NCBI GenBank assembly: GCA_963813195.1
Contig: CAWEYC010000027.1
Coordinates: forward strand, 62,001 to 126,000
Direction of reading: 5' to 3'
Length of the DNA: 64,000 bases
Source: Roseiarcus sp963813195
GTDB taxonomy: Bacteria > Pseudomonadota > Alphaproteobacteria > Rhizobiales > Beijerinckiaceae
A model generated the notes under the pieces. That model was not told the origin of the DNA. It did not search any database and was given only the letters and a program-made list of their open reading frames with translations. Position numbers and translations under genes: made by a program. Shown here piece after piece: positions 44,027 through 53,631 of this stretch (the first letter of the stretch is position 1; every line of letters starts with the position of its first letter).

Positions 44027-45436
44027 TCAGTAGGAATAGTACATGTCGAATTCGACCGGGTGCGGCGTCATTTCGAAGCGTTGGACGTCGACCATCTTCA
44101 GTTCGATGTAGCTGTCGATGAAGTCGTCGTTGAACACGTCGCCGGCTTTGAGGAAGGCGCGGTCCTTGTCGAGATTGGCGAGAGCTTCGCGCAGCGAGCC
44201 GCAAACCGTCGGGATCTTCTTGAGCTCCTTGGGCGGCAGATCGTAGAGGTCCTTGTCCATCGCCGGGCCCGGATCGATCTTGTTCTGGATGCCGTCGAGG
44301 CCGGCCATCAGCATCGCCGCGAAGGCGAGGTAGGGGTTGGCCATCGGATCGGGGAAGCGCACCTCGACGCGCTTGGCCTTCGGATTGGCCGTCCACGGAA
44401 TGCGGCACGAGGCAGAGCGGTTGCGCGCGGAATAGGCGAGCAGCACCGGCGCCTCGAAGCCGGGGACCAGGCGCTTGTAGCTGTTGGTCGAGGGATTGGT
44501 GAAGCCGTTGAGCGCCTTGGCGTGCTTGATGATGCCGCCGATGTAATAGAGGCATTCCTGGCTCAGGTCGGCGTATTTGTTGCCGGCCATGACCGGCTTG
44601 CCGCCCTTCCAGATCGACTGGTGGACATGCATGCCCGAACCATTGTCGCCATAGATCGGCTTGGGCATGAAGGTCGCCGTCTTGCCGTAGCTCTGCGCGA
44701 CCATGTGGATGCAGTATTTGTAAATCTGCATGTGGTCGGCCATCGTCACCAGCGGGCCGAATTTCAGGCCGAGCTCATGCTGGGCGGAGGCGACTTCGTG
44801 GTGGTGCTTCTCGACGACGGCGCCCATCTGCGCCATCGCCGCGAGCATTTCGCTGCGCATGTCCTGCGCCGAGTCCTGCGGCGGGACCGGGAAATAGCCG
44901 CCCTTGGTGCGGACGCGGTGGCCGAGATTGCCGCCTTCGTAAGGCGTGTCGGAATTGATCGGCAGTTCGACCGAGTCGATGGTGAAGCCCGTGTTGTACG
45001 CTTCGGACTTGAAGCGGACGTCGTCGAACACGAAGAATTCAGCTTCCGGGCCGAAGAAACAGGCGTCGCCGATGCCCGTCGACTTCAGATAGGCTTCCGC
45101 CTTCTTGGCGATGCCGCGCGGATCGCGCCCATAGGGCTGGCCGCTGGCCGGATCGAGAATGTCGCAATTGATGACCATCGTCGAGGCCGCGAAGAACGGG
45201 TCCATGCAGGCCGAGGTCGGATCCGGCATCAAGGTCATGTCGGATTCGTTGATCGCCTTCCACCCGGCGATCGAAGAGCCATCGAACATCAGGCCGTCGG
45301 CGAAGGCGTCCTCATCGACCAGCGACTGATCGAAAGTGACGTGCTGCCACTTGCCGCGCGGATCGGTGAAACGCAGATCGACGTACTTTACATCGTTGTC
45401 CTTGATCGCCTTGAGGACATCCTTGGCGGTCTTCAT
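44027..45436 (-). CDS. glnA: Glutamine synthetase type I
   Basis: A 469-residue GSI: the DGSSIAGW loop, the active-site FGPEAEFF, the NGSGMHVHQS latch, and an adenylylation tyrosine at about residue 398 in DKDLYDLPP. It condenses ammonia with glutamate and is the main entry point for ammonium. It ends MYYSY as in most proteobacterial GlnA. It lies 95 bases downstream of glnB on the same strand; a GC-rich hairpin (about 45466-45495) sits between them without a T-tract and may process rather than end the transcript. Confidence 0.98.
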   Translation of the reverse strand: MKTAKDVLKAIKDNDVKYVDLRFTDPRGKWQHVTFDQSLVDEDAFADGLMFDGSSIAGWKAINESDMTLMPDPTSACMDPFFAASTMVINCDILDPASGQPYGRDPRGIAKKAEAYLKSTGIGDACFFGPEAEFFVFDDVRFKSEAYNTGFTIDSVELPINSDTPYEGGNLGHRVRTKGGYFPVPPQDSAQDMRSEMLAAMAQMGAVVEKHHHEVASAQHELGLKFGPLVTMADHMQIYKYCIHMVAQSYGKTATFMPKPIYGDNGSGMHVHQSIWKGGKPVMAGNKYADLSQECLYYIGGIIKHAKALNGFTNPSTNSYKRLVPGFEAPVLLAYSARNRSASCRIPWTANPKAKRVEVRFPDPMANPYLAFAAMLMAGLDGIQNKIDPGPAMDKDLYDLPPKELKKIPTVCGSLREALANLDKDRAFLKAGDVFNDDFIDSYIELKMVDVQRFEMTPHPVEFDMYYSY

Positions 45437-45531
45437 GGTGTGCCTTTCCTAACTCTCGTTCGGTTGTACCCCGCCCGCAGCCTTGCGGCGGCGGGAAGCC
45501 TTGTATCCAATGCGATTCGCCGAAAACGAGC

Positions 45532-45870
45532 CTAGATCGCGTCCGCCCCGGTCTCCCCGGTTCGGATGCGAATGGCCTCGTCGATATGCGAAACAAATAT
45601 CTTGCCATCGCCGATGCGGCCGGTCTGCGCGGCTTTGCGGATCGCCTCGACCGTCGCGGCGAGATTCTCGTCGGCGACGACGACTTCGATCTTCACCTTC
45701 GGCAGAAAATCCACGACGTATTCAGCGCCCCGATAAAGTTCGGTGTGGCCCTTCTGCCGGCCGAACCCTTTCGCCTCGAGGACGGTAATCCCCTGCACAC
45801 CCGCCTCTTGCAGGGCTTCCTTGACCTCGTCGAGCTTGAAGGGCTTGATGATGGCTTCGATCTTTTTCAT
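45532..45870 (-). CDS. glnB: Nitrogen regulatory protein P-II
   Basis: A 112-residue PII protein with Tyr51 in the T-loop (HTELYRGAEY), the site uridylylated by GlnD, and the C-terminal GKIFVSHIDEAIRIRTGE that closes the ATP/2-oxoglutarate site. It senses nitrogen and carbon status and controls GlnE and NtrB. The glnB-glnA order is standard for alphaproteobacteria. No clear sigma-54 promoter (GG-N10-GC) was found by eye upstream. Confidence 0.97.
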   Translation of the reverse strand: MKKIEAIIKPFKLDEVKEALQEAGVQGITVLEAKGFGRQKGHTELYRGAEYVVDFLPKVKIEVVVADENLAATVEAIRKAAQTGRIGDGKIFVSHIDEAIRIRTGETGADAI

Positions 45871-46083
45871 GGCCGCCGAGGTCTCCCGTTTCGCGCGCGA
45901 AGGGCCGTCTCGACCCTTCCGCGGGCGATCATCGTCGCGACTGGTTCACAATTAAAGACTGGTCCATAGCATTGCTTCCAAGCCGAAGCTATGGCCGGCA
46001 AGGCTGTGCGGCCGCGGACCCGCGCCGACCCTGATTTCCTGCTTGTTTCCTAGGCGGGGGCGCCCAAGAACCGGTCAAATTGC

Positions 46084-46539
46084 TCAGACTGTCGGCCCCC
46101 ATTCGCCCGAGGCGAAAATTCGCCAGGAATTGAGCCCCGCCTTGGCGACCACCACGCGCCCGGATTTGGCGATCTTCACGAGTTGAGCGAACACGAGCGG
46201 ATTGCGCCAAGCCAAAGGCTTCTTTGGCGCGCAGACCGCGCGATATTCGTCGCCCTCGTCGGCCTCCATCAGAATCGTGCCGACCCGATCGGGACGCAGG
46301 GTGAGCGGCAGGGAGCGATCGGTGAGCCAGTCGCATTCGAAATCGCGGCACACCTTCGGACGGTCGGCGTAGATCGCGCAACCGCCGGCGCAATGCTCGC
46401 ACGCCGGCCCGGCGGGCTTCTTCAATTCGGTGATTTCCAGGGCCGAACAGCACAGCGTGCAGGGGCCGCATGTCTTGCCTGGTGCGGGGGCCACGTCGTC
46501 GCCTCGTCCCGCACGGCGCCGATTCGCCGCGACGGGCAT
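46084..46539 (-). CDS. YkgJ-like cysteine cluster protein
   Basis: A 151-residue protein rich in cysteine. The N-terminal CGPCTLCCSAL plus CEHCAGGCAIYADRPKVCRDFECDW match the CxxCxxxCC cluster family (YkgJ/UPF0153) thought to bind zinc or iron. It has no signal peptide. Function unknown; such genes are often near unrelated genes. It lies 10 bases after the GT87 gene on the same strand, so it is likely co-transcribed. Confidence 0.8.
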   Translation of the reverse strand: MPVAANRRRAGRGDDVAPAPGKTCGPCTLCCSALEITELKKPAGPACEHCAGGCAIYADRPKVCRDFECDWLTDRSLPLTLRPDRVGTILMEADEGDEYRAVCAPKKPLAWRNPLVFAQLVKIAKSGRVVVAKAGLNSWRIFASGEWGPTV

Positions 46540-46549
46540 GAATGTCCCT

Positions 46550-47803
46550 CTACAATTCTTCGGTCGCGAGCAAGATTTTTGCTCGTCCTGCTCGCGATGG
46601 CGCCGCGCATGCCGGCGTCGCGGCGCGCCTCAGCACAATATAAAGCAACGCCGCAATGGCGAGGGGCGCCACGGGAAGGCCGAGAGTTCCCGCCAGCACA
46701 CGCGAAAAAAGCGGCAGGACGTAGGCGAGCGCGAGGGCGCTCTTTTCTCCTGGCGCAAAGCCGCGTCGCAGTCCCTCGCGGGCGCTCCATACCAGCGGGA
46801 TCGCCAGCAGCGTCAGATCGTAATCGAGTAGAAACGGGCTCGCGAGCAAAGTCGCCGCGACCATCGCCGGACCCTCCGCCTCCGAGCGGTAGCGCCGCGC
46901 GGCGAGCCAGAACAGCGCGGCTGCGGCCGCCAGGGCCGTCGCCGCCTGCACGCAGTAAGCGAGCGTCAGGCCGCCGTGCAGCAGGCGCACAGCCGCGAAG
47001 ACGCTCTGCATTTTCTCGTCGCCGACGAAATGGCGCTCGAGCGTCGCCCGAGCCAGTGGCGTTACGGCGACGAACGCCCGCCAGACCTCGTTGCCCCACA
47101 CTATCCACGAGGCGAAAATGAACGCGCTGGCGGTCGCGGCGGCGGCGAGCAAGGTGGTCCAGCGCCGGGTCGCGATCAGCGCGACCGGGATCATCAGCGC
47201 GAGGTGCGGCTTGTAGACGAGCGCGCCGAAGCACAGGCCGGCGGCAATGGGACGCCTATCGAGCCACAATGCCCCGCCGCCGATCAGCGCGGCGCTGAGA
47301 AAGCCGTTCTGACCATGGCCGGCGTTGATGAGAACGGCAGGGAAGGCCAGCAGTGCGAAGACGTCGATATGCGGCCCGGCCCAGGCGCGCAGCACGCGCC
47401 CATAGGCGTAGCCGGTCGCGGCGAGCCAGGCCGCGAGCGACCAGAAATAAGGCAGCGTCGCGAGAGGCAGGCAAATCAGGAGATAGGGCGGGGGGTAGAA
47501 GAAGGCCGAGTATGCGAGGTCGCGGCCGAACAACGCGTTTTGCGCGGCCCAATGCGCCGCGACGTCGTAGGCGTCCGCCGCGTGGCCGTTGAGCGCCAAT
47601 TCGGAAGCGGTCCAGAAGCTGACGAAGTCTGCGCCGATGGGCTCGCCCGCGCGATCGACTCCCCCGCGCGCCAGCGCGATCCAGATCAGCGCCCCGACGA
47701 AGCTGAAGCCGAACAGAATTCGCGAATAGACGAGCGCGCGCTCGCGATCGAGCCAGTCGGCGTCGCGCAGGGCGCCCCATGCCTTGATTGCCAGCGCGTT
47801 CAT
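46550..47803 (-). CDS. GT87 (DUF2029) family membrane glycosyltransferase
   Basis: A polytopic membrane protein with about ten hydrophobic helices and the GT87 landmarks ADFVSFWTASELALNG in the first outer loop, YPPPYLLICLPLA, HGQNGFL and a central YKPHLALMIPVALI. Relatives are polyprenyl-phosphate-dependent mannosyl or hexosyl transferases of the envelope. The start at ATG 47803 is chosen for GAGGG just upstream; starts at 47878 or 47920 would add 25 or 39 residues. The acceptor is unknown. Confidence 0.82.
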   Translation of the reverse strand: MNALAIKAWGALRDADWLDRERALVYSRILFGFSFVGALIWIALARGGVDRAGEPIGADFVSFWTASELALNGHAADAYDVAAHWAAQNALFGRDLAYSAFFYPPPYLLICLPLATLPYFWSLAAWLAATGYAYGRVLRAWAGPHIDVFALLAFPAVLINAGHGQNGFLSAALIGGGALWLDRRPIAAGLCFGALVYKPHLALMIPVALIATRRWTTLLAAAATASAFIFASWIVWGNEVWRAFVAVTPLARATLERHFVGDEKMQSVFAAVRLLHGGLTLAYCVQAATALAAAAALFWLAARRYRSEAEGPAMVAATLLASPFLLDYDLTLLAIPLVWSAREGLRRGFAPGEKSALALAYVLPLFSRVLAGTLGLPVAPLAIAALLYIVLRRAATPACAAPSRAGRAKILLATEEL

Positions 47804-47994
47804 GGCCCTCGCAAAATGCCGAAAAATCGAGGGCGCAGGATAAAAAAAGGTGGTTAATTTGCCGATAAGATCGTTCATCGGCGCCTGAGCGGGCGCGCGC
47901 CCGCCCTTGACAGCCCTCATCAACCCGTGTCTTTCCGCGCGCGGCGGTTTCTTTGGGGAAGGGATGGGATGATTTTTATGGTGCAGGGACGGCT

Positions 47995-48948
47995 ATGACG
48001 ACCGCCTTGGTGTTTCCCGGGCAGGGCTCACAATCGGTCGGCATGGGTAAGGCCCTCGCGGAGAATTTTCCCGCCGCTCGCGACGTTTTCGCCAGCGTCG
48101 ACGCCGCACTCGGCGAAAAGCTGTCACGCGTGATCTTCGAGGGGCCGGAGGCCGAACTCACCCTGACCGCCAACGCGCAGCCTGCCTTGATGGCGACGAG
48201 CCTAGCGGCGATGCGCGTGCTCGAAAGCGAGGCCGGATTCGATGTCGGCCGCGACGCCGCCTTCGTCGCCGGCCATTCGCTGGGCGAATATTCCGCGCTT
48301 TGCGCCGCCGGCGCGCTAACGGTGGAGGATGCGGCGCGATTGTTGCGCGTTCGCGGCGAGGCGATGCAGAAGGCCGTACCCAAGGACGAGGGCGCCATGG
48401 CGGCGATCCTCGGACTCGATTTCGCCGAAGTGTCGCAAATCGCCAGCGAAGCGGCGCGGCTGTCCGGTGCCGTTTGCGAGGCGGCCAACGACAACGGGGG
48501 CGGCCAGGTCGTGCTGTCCGGCGCGAAGGTCGCCGTCGCGCAGGCGATCGAGCTCGCGAAGCTGAAGGGCGCCAAGCGCGCTATGGCGCTGCCCGTGTCC
48601 GCGCCGTTCCATTGTTCTCTCATGCATCCGGCCGCTGTGGCGATGGCCGAAGCCCTGAGAGCGATCACGTTGCGCGCGCCCAAGACGCCGCTGGTCGCCA
48701 ACGTCAGCGCGAGCCCCGTCACCGACCCCGCGATCATTCGCGACAATCTCATCGCCCAGGTGACAGGCACGGTGCGCTGGCGCGAGAGCGTGCTCTATAT
48801 GAGCGCTCGTGGCGTCACGCGGTTCGTCGAACTGGGCGCGGGCAAGGTGCTCGCGGGGCTGATCAAGCGCATCGCCGACGGCGCGACGACCTTGAACGTC
48901 GGCATGCCGCCGGACGTGGCGGCATTCCGGACCATGAAGGCGGACTGA
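47995..48948 (+). CDS. fabD: Malonyl-CoA:ACP transacylase
   Basis: A 317-residue FabD: N-terminal LVFPGQGSQSVGMGK, nucleophile Ser95 in AGHSLGEYSAL, and the conserved PVSAPFHCSLM with its active-site His. It loads malonyl groups onto ACP to start each elongation round of fatty acid synthesis. ATG 47995 follows AGGGA; an earlier in-frame ATG is not needed. First gene of the fabD-fabG-acpP-fabF-mltG cluster. Confidence 0.97.
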   Translation: MTTALVFPGQGSQSVGMGKALAENFPAARDVFASVDAALGEKLSRVIFEGPEAELTLTANAQPALMATSLAAMRVLESEAGFDVGRDAAFVAGHSLGEYSALCAAGALTVEDAARLLRVRGEAMQKAVPKDEGAMAAILGLDFAEVSQIASEAARLSGAVCEAANDNGGGQVVLSGAKVAVAQAIELAKLKGAKRAMALPVSAPFHCSLMHPAAVAMAEALRAITLRAPKTPLVANVSASPVTDPAIIRDNLIAQVTGTVRWRESVLYMSARGVTRFVELGAGKVLAGLIKRIADGATTLNVGMPPDVAAFRTMKAD

Positions 48949-48976
48949 GGTTTATCCACAGGAAAGGCGAAGGGGC

Positions 48977-49714
48977 GTGTTCGATCTCACGGGGAAGACG
49001 GCGCTGGTGACGGGCGCTTCGGGCGGCCTCGGCGGCGCCATCGCGCGCGCCCTGCACGCGCAAGGCGCGACCGTCGCGCTGTCGGGGACGCGGCGCGAGG
49101 CGTTGGAGACCTTGGCCGGCGAACTCGGGGCGCGCGTCCACGTGACGCCGTGCGATCTGTCGGATCAAGGCGCCGTGGAGGCGTTGGTCCCCGCAGCCGA
49201 AGCGGCGATGGGCTCGCTCGACATTCTCGTCAACAACGCCGGCGTCACTCGCGACAATCTCTTCATGCGCATGAAAGACGCCGAATGGGACACCGTGATC
49301 GCGGTCGACCTCACTGCGGCGTTTCGCCTCGCCCGCGCGAGCCTCAAGGGGATGATGCGCCGCCGGCACGGCCGCATCATCGGAATCACCTCGATCGTGG
49401 GCGTCACCGGCAATCCCGGACAAGGCAATTACGCGGCGGCGAAGGCCGGGATGATCGGCATGTCGAAGGCGCTGGCGGCGGAAGTCGCGAGCCGCTCGAT
49501 CACGGTCAATTGCATCGCGCCGGGCTTCATCGCGAGCCCGATGACCGACGCTCTCAACGAGAAGCAGCGCGAAAACATCCTGGCGTCGGTTCCAACCGGC
49601 CGGCTTGGATCGGGCGCGGATATTGGCGCCGCAGCTGTGTATCTCGCGAGCGCCGAGGCGGCCTACGTCACCGGTCAGACCTTGCACGTCAACGGCGGAA
49701 TGGCAATGATTTGA
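48977..49714 (+). CDS. fabG: 3-oxoacyl-ACP reductase
   Basis: A 245-residue SDR with the full catalytic set: TGASGGLG, NNAG, Ser in GITSIVG, and YAAAK. It reduces beta-ketoacyl-ACP with NADPH. It starts with GTG behind GAAGGGG, 28 bases after fabD. In contrast to the SDR-fold protein at 6.4 kb, all active-site residues are present. Confidence 0.96.
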   Translation: MFDLTGKTALVTGASGGLGGAIARALHAQGATVALSGTRREALETLAGELGARVHVTPCDLSDQGAVEALVPAAEAAMGSLDILVNNAGVTRDNLFMRMKDAEWDTVIAVDLTAAFRLARASLKGMMRRRHGRIIGITSIVGVTGNPGQGNYAAAKAGMIGMSKALAAEVASRSITVNCIAPGFIASPMTDALNEKQRENILASVPTGRLGSGADIGAAAVYLASAEAAYVTGQTLHVNGGMAMI

Positions 49715-49982
49715 GGCGATTGCGACGGTCGGGAGATGCCGCGAAGGCCCCGGCGCCGCCTCTCGCCTTGACAGAATAGATATGCTATCGAGCCGTTTCG
49801 TCGCCGATGCGGAATTCATGTCGGAGGGGGATCATCCGCGTGGGCTCGTATTCAAGGCGCGGCTCGCCGGAGTCGGGGGCCAGTCGCGGGGGTGGTTTGC
49901 AACCGCTCGATCGGCTGGCGATCGACACAGGGGATCAATCACAGGCGGGCGTTCACGTCCGACCGCATAAAGGAAAATGCAA
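49715..49982 (+). promoter_or_regulatory. acpP leader region
   Basis: A 268-base gap between fabG and acpP, long for this cluster. It contains TTGACA (49768-49773) and an AT-rich ATAGATATGCTAT patch just after it, plausible parts of a dedicated acpP promoter, but the hexamer spacing is not canonical. No gene is visible. acpP being made in excess over its neighbours would explain a separate promoter. Confidence 0.35.
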
Positions 49983-50225
49983 ATGAGCGATGTCGCGGAG
50001 CGGGTAAAAAAGATTGTCGTCGAGCACCTCGGCGTCGACGCCGACAAGGTCGTCGACAATGCGAATTTCATTGACGATCTCGGCGCCGATTCGCTCGACA
50101 CGGTTGAGCTCGTCATGGCCTTCGAGGAAGAGTTTGGGGTCGAGATTCCCGATGATCAGGCGGAGACCATCGTGACAGTCGGGGACGCCGTGAAATTCCT
50201 CGAGAAGGCATCCGCGGGTAAGTGA
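49983..50225 (+). CDS. acpP: Acyl carrier protein
   Basis: An 80-residue acidic ACP with the phosphopantetheine attachment site Ser37 in GADSLDTVELV. It carries the growing acyl chains for the Fab enzymes encoded around it. ATG 49983 is preferred, eight bases from AAGGA; an ATG two codons earlier is too close to that site. Confidence 0.98.
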   Translation: MSDVAERVKKIVVEHLGVDADKVVDNANFIDDLGADSLDTVELVMAFEEEFGVEIPDDQAETIVTVGDAVKFLEKASAGK

Positions 50226-50269
50226 CGGCGCGCGCCGGGGCGTAGCGTACCGCGCGCGAGCTGAGGAAG

Positions 50270-50290
50270 GGGCCGGCGAATGTCCGGCCC
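50270..50290 (+). terminator. Hairpin after acpP
   Basis: Perfect seven-base arms GGGCCGG and CCGGCCC with a seven-base loop, 45 bases after the acpP stop and followed by TTGTC. It could be a partial terminator that lets acpP be made in excess over fabF. Confidence 0.45.
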
Positions 50291-50388
50291 TTGTCGCGTC
50301 GGGGGGAAGGCGAGGCGCGCGAATCGCGCGTCGGCGGATCGAGCCCTTCCGCGGCGATCCGCGGTCGCCGGGAGCTCAAGGAGTGCTG

Positions 50389-51660
50389 ATGAAACGCGTC
50401 GTAGTCACAGGATTGGGCATGGTCACGCCCCTGGCTTGCGGTGTCGAGGCCACTTGGCGCCGGCTGCTCGTAGGCGAATCGGCGGCCGCGCGTGTCGAGA
50501 ATTTCGAAGTCTCCGACATCCCCTGTCAGATCGCGGCGCAGATTCCGCGCGGGTCATCGCCGGATGCCTACAATCCGGACGATTGGATGGAGCCCAAGGA
50601 ACAGCGCCGCGTCGACGAATTCATTGTCTACGCGATGGCCGCGGCGACGCAGGCGCTGCGCGACGCCGATTGGGCGCCGAAGACCTACGAGGACGAGATC
50701 GAGACGGGTGTGCTGATCGGTTCGGGCATCGGCGGCCTGCAGGGGATCTACGAAGCGTCCGTCGTCCTGCATGAGAAGGGGCCGCGGCGCATATCGCCCT
50801 TCTTCATTCCAGGACGCCTGGTCAATCTTGCGAGCGGGCACGTCTCGATCGTCCACAATCTCAAAGGCCCCAATCATTCCGTCGTCACCGCGTGCTCGAC
50901 CGGCGCGCACGCCATCGGCGACGCGGCGCGATTGATCGCTCTCGGGGACGCCAAGGTGATGGTCGCGGGCGGCGCCGAATCCGCGGTCAACCGTCTGTCG
51001 CTCGCCGGGTTTTCCGCCTGCCGCGCGCTTTCGACGGCCTTCAACGACAGGCCGAAGCAAGCCTCGCGCCCCTATGATCGCGATCGCGACGGCTTCGTGA
51101 TGGGCGAGGGCGCAGGCTGCGTGGTGCTCGAGGATCTCGACCATGCCAGGGCCCGCGGCGCGCGCATCTACGCCGAGGTCATCGGCTACGGCCTTTCCGG
51201 CGACGCCTACCACATCACCTCGCCCTCTCCGGACGGCGACGGCGCCTATCGCGCCATGGGGGCGGCGCTCAAACGCGCCGGGCTCTCGGCTTCCGACATC
51301 GATTACGTCAACGCACACGGAACGTCGACGCCGGTGGGCGACGAGATCGAGTTGCGCGCGGTGGAGCGCCTGCTCGGCAACGCCGCGGCGACCACCACGA
51401 TGTCCTCGACCAAGTCGTCGATCGGGCATCTCCTGGGGGCCGCCGGCGCGGTCGAGGCGATTTTCTCGATCCTCGCCCTGCGCGACCAGATCGCGCCGCC
51501 GACCCTCAATCTCGACAATCCCTCAGTCGAGACGGCGATCGATTTGGCGCCTCACGTGGCGAGGAAACGCAAGATCCGCGTCGCCTTGTCGAACTCCTTC
51601 GGATTCGGCGGCACCAATGCCTCGCTGATCTTCGGTGAGCCGCCCTTGGCTGGCCCCTGA
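50389..51660 (+). CDS. fabF: 3-oxoacyl-ACP synthase II
   Basis: A 423-residue condensing enzyme with the Cys-His-His set: ACSTGAHAIG (nucleophile Cys), VNAHGTSTPVGDEIE and SIGHLLGAAGAVE. It elongates acyl-ACP with malonyl-ACP and sets unsaturated chain length. AAGGAG lies five bases before ATG 50389, a strong site. Normal length and position after acpP. Confidence 0.97.
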   Translation: MKRVVVTGLGMVTPLACGVEATWRRLLVGESAAARVENFEVSDIPCQIAAQIPRGSSPDAYNPDDWMEPKEQRRVDEFIVYAMAAATQALRDADWAPKTYEDEIETGVLIGSGIGGLQGIYEASVVLHEKGPRRISPFFIPGRLVNLASGHVSIVHNLKGPNHSVVTACSTGAHAIGDAARLIALGDAKVMVAGGAESAVNRLSLAGFSACRALSTAFNDRPKQASRPYDRDRDGFVMGEGAGCVVLEDLDHARARGARIYAEVIGYGLSGDAYHITSPSPDGDGAYRAMGAALKRAGLSASDIDYVNAHGTSTPVGDEIELRAVERLLGNAAATTTMSSTKSSIGHLLGAAGAVEAIFSILALRDQIAPPTLNLDNPSVETAIDLAPHVARKRKIRVALSNSFGFGGTNASLIFGEPPLAGP

Positions 51661-51744
51661 GGAATCAACTCTTCATTTCGCCGCAAAAGTGGATAGACTG
51701 GCGCGCATCGAAACGATTGCAGTGAGGCGGTACGGCGAGCCCGG

Positions 51745-53427
51745 ATGAGCGACACGTCGAATCAGGGCAACGATGCCAAGAATCAAGGCGACGACGCCAG
51801 GGCCCAGCCTCGCGTCAGCCTCTTCGGCGGGGGCGCGCGCTCGCGCCGTCCCGCCGAACCGCCAAATTCTCCCACCCCGCCGCGCCGTAAGCGGCGCCCC
51901 GGATTCTCCGGCCTGAGCGCGTTCCTCTCCTTCACCCTGATCGGCGCGCTGACGGGCCTGGCGCTGTTCGCTTGGGCGATGATCGAAGCGCGCAAGCCAG
52001 GGCCGCTGATGGCCGATAAGACGGTCGTCATCGCGCGCGAGGACGACGGCGGTCCGATCGCCGACCAACTCGAACGCGCGGGCGTCATCGACAGCGCGCT
52101 CTGGTTCTCCGCCATGACGCTTCTCGACGGCAGCCGAGGCGAGCTCAAGCGGGGCGAATACGCCTTCAAGGCGGGCGTCAGTCTGCGTCAGCTCGAAGCG
52201 GAGTTGATCGCGCACAAGGTCGTGCTTCATTCCATCACCATTCCCGAGGGGTTGACCAGCGAACAGGTCGTCCAACGGCTTCGCGACAACGACGTGCTCG
52301 TCGGGGACACCAAGGAGCCGCCGCGCGAGGGCTCAATCCTTCCCGAAACCTACAAATTCGCGCGCGGCGAAACGCGTCAGGCGATGCTGGCGGTGATGGC
52401 GAAGGCCCAGGCCAAGGCTGTCGACGAGATCTGGGCGAAGCGGGCGCCCAACTTGCCGATCAAGTCTCCCGGCGAACTGATCACGCTGGCCTCGATCGTC
52501 GAGAAGGAGACGGGCAAAGCGGACGAGCGGCCGCGCGTCGCCGGGGTCTTCATCAATCGTCTGCGGCGCCACATGAAGCTCGAGTCCGATCCGACGATCG
52601 TCTACGGTCTGGTGTTCGGCAAGGGCACCCTGGGGCATTCGATCTCCAAAGCCGAACTCGGAGAGACAACTCCTTATAACACCTACATCATCAACGGCTT
52701 GCCGCCGGGGCCGATCTGCAACCCCGGCAAAGCGGCGCTCGAGGCCGTCGCCAATCCCTCGACGACCAAGGACGTCTATTTCGTCGCCGACGGGACGGGC
52801 GGCCATGCCTTCGCGGAGACGCTCGACCAGCATCTCAAGAACGTGGCGCGCTGGCGGCAGATCGAGAAGGACGCCAAGGATAGGCTTGCGCCTGACGCGA
52901 CGCCGAGCGGCGCGACGCATGGCGAACTCGATCAACTCAACCCCAAGATTTTCGGCGCGGTGGCGCCTGTCGCCGCGCCTGTCACCGCCGACAATAGCGG
53001 CGCGCTCGGCGCCAAATTAATCAAGCTCGGCGAAAATCGACGCCTCGAACAATCGCTGCTGGGCGCCGGCGGCGAGCTGTCGCCGAGGAACGTCATCAAG
53101 CAGACGCCCGAGAGCCTCGGCGTCGTGGTCACCGGCGTCAACGACGCTCCGGCCGGCCCGGTATTCTCCAACGAGGACGACGCAGGCGCGTCGGTGGACG
53201 CGATCCTGAAGGCTCCGCTTTCGCCCGCCGCGCTCGCGGAGCAGAAGGCCCGCATCGCCCGATACGGGAACCCGGTCAACGGCGAACCGCGTCTCGCAGG
53301 GCTCGACAATCCAGCCTCGACGCCGCATGCCACCGGCTTCGACGCCTCCGAGGGGACGCCGCTCGACCCGCTTCGCAACAAGACCTACGATCTCAACTAC
53401 GCGAAGATCGTGCCGCCGCTGAACTAG
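51745..53427 (+). CDS. mltG: Endolytic transglycosylase MltG with C-terminal extension
   Basis: A 560-residue MltG/YceG. The cytoplasmic N-terminus (1-55) is rich in Pro/Arg, one membrane helix spans about 57-78, then a LysM-like part and the catalytic domain with IVEKETGKADERPRVAGVFINRL (catalytic Glu in EKET), LESDPTIVYG and TPYNTYIINGLPPGPICNPG. It cuts nascent glycan strands to end peptidoglycan chains. About 165 residues after the catalytic domain (from about 395) are low-complexity and not typical of MltG. Its stop codon lies in the edge of dispersed repeat copy 2. Confidence 0.93.
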   Translation: MSDTSNQGNDAKNQGDDARAQPRVSLFGGGARSRRPAEPPNSPTPPRRKRRPGFSGLSAFLSFTLIGALTGLALFAWAMIEARKPGPLMADKTVVIAREDDGGPIADQLERAGVIDSALWFSAMTLLDGSRGELKRGEYAFKAGVSLRQLEAELIAHKVVLHSITIPEGLTSEQVVQRLRDNDVLVGDTKEPPREGSILPETYKFARGETRQAMLAVMAKAQAKAVDEIWAKRAPNLPIKSPGELITLASIVEKETGKADERPRVAGVFINRLRRHMKLESDPTIVYGLVFGKGTLGHSISKAELGETTPYNTYIINGLPPGPICNPGKAALEAVANPSTTKDVYFVADGTGGHAFAETLDQHLKNVARWRQIEKDAKDRLAPDATPSGATHGELDQLNPKIFGAVAPVAAPVTADNSGALGAKLIKLGENRRLEQSLLGAGGELSPRNVIKQTPESLGVVVTGVNDAPAGPVFSNEDDAGASVDAILKAPLSPAALAEQKARIARYGNPVNGEPRLAGLDNPASTPHATGFDASEGTPLDPLRNKTYDLNYAKIVPPLN

Positions 53428-53580
53428 CGCGCGTTGCTTTCAGGTCGAATCAAGCCTCAGCCGTCTTGGCGAGCAACGCGAAGCCATCCAGACTTTGGGA
53501 TTGCGGCGGCGGCTTAGTCTGGATCGCCACGCTTCGCTCGCGAAGACGGCGGGGCCGGTTCAACCTAAATGCAAAGCGCT
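53423..53580 (+). repeat. Dispersed palindromic repeat, copy 2 (158 bp)
   Basis: Gap-free match to 13082-13239, same orientation, with three base differences. The inverted arms are 53461-53493 and 53517-53549. As in copy 1, the shared sequence begins at ACTAG, which supplies the TAG stop of the preceding gene (mltG). It is non-coding on both strands; the 77-codon frame that crosses it is a product of the repeat sequence. Confidence 0.88.
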
Positions 53581-53631
53581 TTAGAGCTTGTCACTACGCG
53601 CGACATGCTCGTGGGCTCTCAGCCACCCGGT

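Noticed and set aside
44060..45535. A 491-codon rightward frame over glnA
   Set aside because: Antisense to an unmistakable glutamine synthetase.
45871..45990. Possible sigma-54 promoter upstream of glnB
   Set aside because: The GG and GC pairs present are not separated by ten bases; no acceptable -24/-12 element was seen.
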